Both the position numbers and the translations under genes were made by a program. This document shows, piece after piece, positions 59,293-64,000 of a stretch of 64,000 nucleotides of DNA (position 1 is the stretch's first letter; every line of letters begins with the position of its first letter). Under the pieces are notes generated by a model. It made no database searches and was not told the origin of the DNA. It worked only from the letters and a program-made list of their open reading frames with translations. Origin of the DNA: an uncultured Clostridia bacterium (lineage in GTDB: Bacteria > Bacillota > Clostridia > Christensenellales > Borkfalkiaceae); contig CAKQMB010000006.1 in NCBI GenBank assembly GCA_934254825.1, positions 62,001-126,000 of the forward strand, in the 5' to 3' direction.

Positions 59293-60624
59293 ATGGAATT
59301 AAGCGCTTTAAGCAAAATTTATAAGGAAGCGGGCATCGTCGGAGCCGGCGGCGCGGGCTTCCCAACATATGCAAAACTTAATAGTAACGCTCAGACATTG
59401 CTGCTTAACTGCGCGGAATGCGAACCGCTTTTAAGGCTTCACAGACAGCTTCTTAAATTCCACGCGCCCGAAATCGTTTCCGCTTTCGACGAAACGAGAA
59501 AATCGGTCGGAGCAACGGAAGGAATTGTCTGTATCAAAGAGCATTATAAAGGCGCGATCGACGCGGTAACCGCGCTTTTGCCGGAATATCCGTCGTTAAA
59601 ACTTAAAGTTTTATCGAGGGTTTACCCTGCGGGAGACGAGGTTATGCTCATTTACGACGCGACGGGTAAAGTCGTCCGTCCGGGCGGATTGCCTATCGAG
59701 TGCGGCGTGGCGGTGTTCAACGTCGAAACGATGTACAACGCTTATCACGCGCTTAAAGGCGAACCTCTTTATTCCAAACTCGTGACGATAGCGGGCGAAG
59801 TAAAAGAGCCTAAAACGTTAAGACTTCCGCTCGGAGCAAAGCTTTCCGAAGCCGTAAAAATAGCGGGCGGAGAAACTATAAAAGATTACGTCTACTGGGT
59901 TGGCGGACCGATGATGGGAAGAATTGCTTCCCCGAACGATCCGGTTACGAAAACGACAAACTCGGTATTTGTTCTTCCTCCCGACAGTTTCGTCGTCGGC
60001 AAATCGAAGTCCGACGTGAAAATCGAGCTGGCAAGAGCGGCGGCGAGTTGCTGTCAGTGCAGGTCGTGTACGGAAATGTGTCCGAGATACAATATCGGAC
60101 ACCCGATAGAACCGCATAAGATAATGCGCGCGGCGGCTTGCAACGATTTCAGCGATACTTCGGCGTTTTTGAACACATTTTATTGTTCGGGTTGCGGCGT
60201 TTGCGAAATGTACGCATGTCCGCAAGGGTTATCCCCGAGAAAACTCGTTCAGACGGTTAAAAACGCGCTCCGCGCGAACGGTATAAAACCCCCGAAGGAC
60301 GTTAAGAGCGGTCCTGTCAATCCTATGAGAGATTACAGAAGAGTTCCGCTCGAAAGATTGGTTTCAAGGCTCGGCGTAAAGAAGTATCAGGCGGACGCAC
60401 CCCTCGATAATCGACTTATAGACGGGTTTTCGGAAGTTAATATACTTTGCAGTCAGCATATCGGCGCGCCTGCCGTTCCGATCGTTAAAGTCGGCGACAG
60501 GGTAGAAAAAGGACAGATTGTGGCGCAGGCGGCGGAAGGTCTTTCCGTCAACGTACATTCGTCGGTGAACGGTTTGGTCACGGACGTTACGCCTAAGCGG
60601 ATCACTATTAAAAGGGTAGACTAA
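59293..60624 (+). CDS. PduS/RnfC-like flavin and iron-sulfur electron carrier
   Basis: 443 residues. N-terminal flavin-binding Rnf segment (EAGIVGAGGAGFPTYAKL), a SLBB-like middle, two 4Fe-4S motifs (CCQCRSCTEMCPR and CSGCGVCEMYACP), and a C-terminal barrel-sandwich domain (QHIGAPAVPIVKVGDRVEKG). In propanediol BMCs PduS moves electrons between flavin, Fe-S centres and the shell protein PduT. Here there is no B12 enzyme to serve, so NADH reoxidation across the shell is the likelier role. Residues ~371-377 are encoded by a copy of the dispersed 16-bp repeat. Confidence 0.9.
   Translation: MELSALSKIYKEAGIVGAGGAGFPTYAKLNSNAQTLLLNCAECEPLLRLHRQLLKFHAPEIVSAFDETRKSVGATEGIVCIKEHYKGAIDAVTALLPEYPSLKLKVLSRVYPAGDEVMLIYDATGKVVRPGGLPIECGVAVFNVETMYNAYHALKGEPLYSKLVTIAGEVKEPKTLRLPLGAKLSEAVKIAGGETIKDYVYWVGGPMMGRIASPNDPVTKTTNSVFVLPPDSFVVGKSKSDVKIELARAAASCCQCRSCTEMCPRYNIGHPIEPHKIMRAAACNDFSDTSAFLNTFYCSGCGVCEMYACPQGLSPRKLVQTVKNALRANGIKPPKDVKSGPVNPMRDYRRVPLERLVSRLGVKKYQADAPLDNRLIDGFSEVNILCSQHIGAPAVPIVKVGDRVEKGQIVAQAAEGLSVNVHSSVNGLVTDVTPKRITIKRVD
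60406..60421 (-). repeat. Short dispersed repeat inside the PduS-like gene
   Basis: Exact GATAATCGACTTATAG on the + strand, read in frame as part of LDNRLIDGF. Confidence 0.75.
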
Positions 60625-61178
60625 TGAGCAAAGCGATCGGAATGATAGAATACAAGACGGTGTGCGCAGGCATAACCGCAACGGATCTTATGGTCAAAAC
60701 GTCCGAGGTGGACATCATCGAGGCGCAGACCGTTTGTCCGGGTAAATATATAGCGATAGTCACGGGAGATCTGAGCGCGGTCAAAGCCGCGGTCGACACC
60801 GCGAAGAATATGGACGGAGAGAAGAATATCGACAGTTTCGTCCTCGGTAATCCCGATTCTTCGATTTTCCCCGCGATTATCGGAACAACCGACATAAGCA
60901 TCGATTCGGTGAACGCGCTCGGCGTTATCGAAACGTTCGACGCGGCGCAGATAATAGTCGCCGCCGACAATGCGGTCAAAACGTCGGATATAACTCTTAT
61001 CGAGATACGACTTGCGAGAGGAATGTGCGGTAAATCTTACGTTACTTTCACGGGTGAAGTGGCTGCGGTTCAAGCCGCGGTCGAAAGAGCGAAATCGGTC
61101 GTTTCGGAAAGCGGAATGCTTCTCGACGCAACGGTTATCGCCCGTCCCGACAGAAAACTTATCGAAAAGATTTTATAA
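60624..61178 (+). CDS. PduT-like BMC-T shell protein (two BMC domains)
   Basis: 184 residues, two tandem BMC domains (KAIGMIEYKTVCAGITATD and ALGVIETFDAAQIIVAADN), forming a trimer. The pore of PduT holds one 4Fe-4S cluster bound by one Cys per monomer; the Cys in ARGMCGKSYVTF lies at the equivalent pore loop of domain 2. Stop and start overlap with the PduS-like gene (TAATG), which fits a joint electron path through the shell. Confidence 0.92.
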   Translation: MSKAIGMIEYKTVCAGITATDLMVKTSEVDIIEAQTVCPGKYIAIVTGDLSAVKAAVDTAKNMDGEKNIDSFVLGNPDSSIFPAIIGTTDISIDSVNALGVIETFDAAQIIVAADNAVKTSDITLIEIRLARGMCGKSYVTFTGEVAAVQAAVERAKSVVSESGMLLDATVIARPDRKLIEKIL

Positions 61179-61183
61179 GCTTG

Positions 61184-61220
61184 AAGCTTTCGCAAAAATA
61201 TCTTTGCGAAGGCTTTTTTT
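61184..61220 (+). terminator. Terminator of the BMC operon
   Basis: AAGCTTTCGCAAA...TTTGCGAAGGCTT stem followed by T-rich sequence; it ends the operon before the DeoR gene. Confidence 0.85.
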
Positions 61221-61269
61221 GTAATTTTTTAAAAATCGGCGCGTCGGCGCGACCTCACAGGGGAAAAAG

Positions 61270-62046
61270 ATGCTTGCAGTTGAAAGAAAAAACAGAATAT
61301 TATCCATTTTACAAGAGGAGAAAAAAGTAGTCGTTGGCGAACTTGCGACGATGTTTCAGGTTTCGGAAGAAACGATAAGAAGAGACCTTGAAAAGCTCGA
61401 ATCGGAGGGGCTTGTCGTAAAAGCTTACGGCGGAGCGGTGCTTAACGAGAACTTGCAGTCGGATATGCCGCTTGCGGTCAGAAAACGCACGAACGTAATC
61501 GGCAAACAGAAGATAGCGGAACTCGTGGCGGACAGAATAACCGATAATATGAGCGTTATGCTCGATTCTTCCTCGACCGCGCTTTTTATCGCGCGGAGAA
61601 TTAAAGACAGAAAAAATCTGACGATAATCACCAATTCCTTGGAGATACTCATCGAACTAAAAGACGCCAAAAACCTCAAAATCTTTTCGAGCGGCGGACT
61701 TTTGGGCGAAGACTCGTTCGCGCTCGTCGGAAATCAGGCGGACAGAATGATTTCGGGTTTCCATGTCAACGCTTCGATAATTTCCTGCAAAGGATTCGAT
61801 ATCGACAAGGGTTTTACCGATTCGCACGATATGCACGCTTCCACGAAACGCGTTATGCTCGAAAACTGCGATACGAGAGTACTTGCGGTCGACAGCTCGA
61901 AGTTTAACCATATCGCGTTCAACGTCGTCGGAACTCTTTCCGATATAGACGTTATCGTAACCGACGTAAAACCGCCCGAAGACTGGCTCGAAAGGTTCGA
62001 AAAGGCGAAAGTGGAATGCGTATATCCGAGCGACGCAAGGCTGTAA
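61270..62046 (+). CDS. DeoR-family repressor
   Basis: 258 residues. N-terminal winged helix (RKNRILSILQEEKKVVVGELA, VSEETIRRDLEKLESEGLVVKAYGGAV) and DeoR C-terminal sugar-phosphate sensing domain (NMSVMLDSSSTALFIA, SCKGFDIDKGFTDS, VDSSKFNHIAF). The family responds to phosphorylated sugars, and an aldolase substrate such as fuculose-1-phosphate would be a logical inducer. Candidate target: the 15-bp inverted repeat at the BMC promoter. It has its own ribosome site (AGGGGA) after the operon terminator. Confidence 0.92.
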   Translation: MLAVERKNRILSILQEEKKVVVGELATMFQVSEETIRRDLEKLESEGLVVKAYGGAVLNENLQSDMPLAVRKRTNVIGKQKIAELVADRITDNMSVMLDSSSTALFIARRIKDRKNLTIITNSLEILIELKDAKNLKIFSSGGLLGEDSFALVGNQADRMISGFHVNASIISCKGFDIDKGFTDSHDMHASTKRVMLENCDTRVLAVDSSKFNHIAFNVVGTLSDIDVIVTDVKPPEDWLERFEKAKVECVYPSDARL

Positions 62047-62064
62047 GTTTTGCAAAAAGCAAGC

Positions 62065-62081
62065 CTATAAGTCGATTAACG
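62065..62081 (+). repeat. Short dispersed repeat after the deoR-like gene
   Basis: CTATAAGTCGATTAACG, 18 bp after the DeoR stop, in the sense of that gene. Confidence 0.8.
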
Positions 62082-62124
62082 CTTATTTTTTAAACTGATT
62101 AACCTTAAATATCCGGAGAAAATA

Positions 62125-62910
62125 ATGAAAAAAACCAAAGTTATATGTTTTGCCAACAATAAAGGCGGCAGCGGCAAATCGACCACATGCGCGAGCCTCG
62201 GCTACGCGTTTGCCGCGAGAGGAAAAAAAGTACTGCTTATCGACGGCGATATGCAGCTTAATCTTACGCTTTCGTATTTCGACGAGGACAAGTCTCTCGA
62301 AATCGCGAAAAGCGATAAAAATTTGTACATAGCAATAAAGGAGCAAAGACCGCTCGTCGATTTTATTTATAAAACCGATTACGACGGCGTAGATATAATC
62401 CCTTCGTCCACGCTTATGAGTTCGATAGAATTCGAGCTTTTCGGAAAGTGGCAAAGGGAAGTGATTTTCAAAAAAATGCTTAGTTCCGTTGTGGAAAAGG
62501 GCGTTTACGATTACGTTCTTATCGACGCTCCGCCCACGCTCGGTTGCTGGGTTATGAACATTCTTTGCGCTTCGGACAAGCTTATCGTGCCTGTCGAAGC
62601 AAGCCCGTGGGGACTTTTCGGTCTTGCGAATATGTTCGATTTCGTCGCGCAGGTAAAGGAAATTTCGCCTGACCTCGAACTTGCGGGCATAGTCGTTACG
62701 AAAGTCGATTCGAGAAAAAATTATTTTAAACAAACAATGGAAACGCTCAGAGAAACGAACGGAATTAACGTTTTCGAAAACGTTATTCATCTCGACAGCT
62801 CGGTGGAATGGGCACAGGATAACAGCAAACCCGTAGGAGCTTTCAAACGCTCGTCGAGAAGCGCGAACGAGTACGGCGCGCTTGCGGACGAACTTATCGC
62901 AAAGCTTTGA
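62125..62910 (+). CDS. ParA/MinD-family ATPase, possible microcompartment positioner
   Basis: 261 residues. Deviant Walker A with the signature Lys (NNKGGSGKSTTCASLG), Walker A' LLIDGDMQLNLT, Walker B DYVLIDAPPTLG. No N-terminal HTH, so it is of the small ParA type that binds DNA nonspecifically as an ATP dimer. Followed 66 bp later by a short ParB-fold protein. ParA-family proteins place plasmids, chromosomes, carboxysomes (McdA) and other cargo. Immediate position after a BMC operon and its regulator makes compartment partitioning the favoured reading, though a chromosomal or plasmid-remnant origin is possible. Confidence 0.9.
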   Translation: MKKTKVICFANNKGGSGKSTTCASLGYAFAARGKKVLLIDGDMQLNLTLSYFDEDKSLEIAKSDKNLYIAIKEQRPLVDFIYKTDYDGVDIIPSSTLMSSIEFELFGKWQREVIFKKMLSSVVEKGVYDYVLIDAPPTLGCWVMNILCASDKLIVPVEASPWGLFGLANMFDFVAQVKEISPDLELAGIVVTKVDSRKNYFKQTMETLRETNGINVFENVIHLDSSVEWAQDNSKPVGAFKRSSRSANEYGALADELIAKL

Positions 62911-62976
62911 TTTTATAAAATATAGTCGATCGGATTTTCGCAAAATCGATCGACCGAATATAAGGAGTGAATTAAA

Positions 62977-63420
62977 ATGGCAGTAGGAAAAGACAGCTTG
63001 AAAAGAGCGGTGACCAAAAAAACAGTAGAAAAAGAAGAGGTTAAGCCTTTGGACGCGGTTGTTGAAGTTTCGGTCAAGGATATTTCGTTCAGACCCACAA
63101 AAGCTTGCCCGACGCTTGTTAAATCCGTTAAAGAGAACGGAGTATTGTTGCCGATAGTCGCAGTTAAAGACGGCGACTCGCTCAAAGTCCTGGACGGGGC
63201 GAAAAGACTCAACGCTTTGAGAGAACTCGGAATATCGGTCGTAAAAACGGTGGTTATAGACGGCGACGCAAAGAAAATCAAAGCCGAACTTAAAAAATGC
63301 GGCGTTTCCTGCGAGCTGAAAAAAGCCGAAGCGGCAGAAGTTTGCGGCGACGTGAAAGAAGAAAAATTCACTTTGATAAAGAAACTCGGCGAGGACGATT
63401 TCCCCGTTTATCTTCTTTAA
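62977..63420 (+). CDS. Short ParB-like protein (N-terminal CTP-binding fold only)
   Basis: 147 residues. After a basic N-terminus (MAVGKDSLKRAVTKK) comes a ParB/Srx-type domain: VSVKDISFRPTKACPTLVKSVKENGVLLPIVAV and LDGAKRLNALRELG, the latter at the place of the GERR CTP-binding motif, changed to GAKR. The central helix-turn-helix and C-terminal dimerisation domain of chromosomal ParB are absent; instead ~45 residues of Lys/Glu/Cys-rich sequence follow. It may act as the cargo adaptor that stimulates the ParA ATPase. Strong AAGGAG ribosome site. Confidence 0.8.
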   Translation: MAVGKDSLKRAVTKKTVEKEEVKPLDAVVEVSVKDISFRPTKACPTLVKSVKENGVLLPIVAVKDGDSLKVLDGAKRLNALRELGISVVKTVVIDGDAKKIKAELKKCGVSCELKKAEAAEVCGDVKEEKFTLIKKLGEDDFPVYLL

Positions 63421-63426
63421 TAAATT

Positions 63427-63543
63427 CCGGTCAAGAATAAAACGAACCTTGCCCAAACGCCGTAATTTCCGTGCTTTTTGACAAATACTCACTTGAAGTA
63501 CGGGAAGTACGTCGTCAACCCATGGTTCGTATTATTCTCCGGC
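63427..63543. mobile_element. MITE-like element, family 3
   Basis: Imperfect inverted ends (CCGG-TCAAGAATAAAACGAACC at the left and GGTTCGTATTATTCTCCGG at the right) around ~75 bp with no ORF. The centre, read on the minus strand, has GACGTACTTCCCGTACTTCAAG, related to the core of families 1 and 2. Confidence 0.55.
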
Positions 63544-63546
63544 ATC

Positions 63547-63560
63547 GAATCGACTTATAG
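63547..63560 (-). repeat. Short dispersed repeat before the last gene
   Basis: GAATCGACTTATAG beside the family 3 element, ending eight bases before the HAD start codon. Confidence 0.65.
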
Positions 63561-63568
63561 ACTTACTT

Positions 63569-64000
63569 ATGAATGTTTACGACTTTGACGAAACGGTTTA
63601 CTTCGGCGACAGCGAATTCCATTTTATAGAATACGTTTTCGCCAAGTATCCGAAAATGAAGAAATACTCGCGGAAATACAAGTATTATAGGTTTTTGCAA
63701 AAGAAACTCAAACTTGTATCGCGCGATTACGCCCGCCAAAAGATTTTTTCTTTTTTGAAAGAAATCTCCGATATCGACGGCGAACTCGAAGCCTTCTGGG
63801 CGGAACACGAAAAAAATCTGAAAAAGTGGTATCTTTCGCAAAAGCGAGATGACGACGTGTTTCTTTCCGCCACGCCCGAATTTATTTTAAAGCCGATAGC
63901 CGACAAACTCGGCGTTACGCTTATCGGAACGCGGCTTGACAAAAAGACGGGCAAACTCGACGGAACTTACAATTTCGGAAAAGAAAAAGTCCGCAGATTT
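63569..64000 (+). CDS. HAD-superfamily hydrolase, phosphoserine-phosphatase type, cut by window edge
   Basis: 144 codons visible, open at the right edge. Starts MNVYDFDETVYFGDS, with HAD motif I (DFDET). Residues ~40-100 form the helical cap, motif II is FLSATPEF, and motif III Lys is in GKEKVRRF. This layout fits the HAD-IB group. It has no clear ribosome site: the 14-bp dispersed repeat ends eight bases before the ATG. Function unassigned. Confidence 0.82.
   Translation, partial: MNVYDFDETVYFGDSEFHFIEYVFAKYPKMKKYSRKYKYYRFLQKKLKLVSRDYARQKIFSFLKEISDIDGELEAFWAEHEKNLKKWYLSQKRDDDVFLSATPEFILKPIADKLGVTLIGTRLDKKTGKLDGTYNFGKEKVRRF

Noticed and set aside
62083..63492. 469-codon ORF on the minus strand
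   Set aside because: Fully antisense to the well-supported ParA and ParB-like genes, and its translation is Phe/Arg-rich with no family resemblance.

Overview
The window looks like chromosomal DNA of an uncultured anaerobic gut- or rumen-type Clostridia (Bacillota). The reasons are Gram-positive style lipoproteins and signal peptides, strong AGGAGG ribosome sites, sigma-A promoters, a VanW protein, YugP, NrdR, an RF2 gene with a programmed frameshift, a two-gene SufC/SufB system and many carbohydrate ABC transporter genes. Placement near Christensenellales is only a guess. No rRNA or tRNA genes, CRISPR arrays, transposase or phage genes were seen.

Layout. 1-18.9 kb: a mannoside-type glycan utilisation locus on the + strand, with two GH2 beta-mannosidases (one cut by the left edge), a complete sugar ABC importer lacking its ATPase, three very large secreted beta-rich proteins, a DUF4838 lipoprotein and a HAD phosphatase. 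19-32 kb: housekeeping and envelope genes (VanW, two ABC exporters, flavodoxin-like protein, YugP, prfB, tsaD, nrdR). 32-42 kb: an XRE switch, a two-component system, a DUF1508 protein, an exonuclease, sufCB, and mntP under a manganese riboswitch. 42-51 kb: an AraC regulator divergent from a ribose/galactose-type ABC importer, then a flotillin behind what looks like a second manganese riboswitch. 51.9-61.2 kb: a bacterial microcompartment (BMC) operon, followed by a DeoR regulator, a ParA/ParB-like pair and a HAD protein cut by the right edge.

The BMC operon encodes a class II (fuculose-phosphate type) aldolase, a CoA-acylating aldehyde dehydrogenase, a zinc alcohol dehydrogenase, PduL, an RnfC/PduS-like flavo-iron-sulfur protein, seven shell proteins (EutS, four BMC-H, PduT-like, EutN/CcmL) and an EutP-like GTPase. 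There is no glycyl-radical or B12 diol dehydratase. The simplest reading is a compartment in which lactaldehyde from a deoxysugar phosphate is disproportionated to 1,2-propanediol and lactyl phosphate, with NAD and CoA recycled inside. Four enzymes carry matching short amphipathic helices likely to target them to the shell. The ParA-type ATPase and short ParB-fold protein next to it may be a compartment positioning system.

Three layers of short repeats run through the intergenic DNA. (i) About ten copies of a 14-16 bp motif (GATAATCGACTTATAG), mostly downstream of stop codons in a fixed orientation. (ii) Three families of small MITE-like inverted-repeat elements, partly nested, which share an internal core; one has ends that imitate a tRNA T-arm. 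(iii) A 52 bp direct repeat pair near 33 kb. One MITE-like end supplies the last codons and stop of a HAD gene, and one copy of the short motif sits in frame inside the PduS-like gene.
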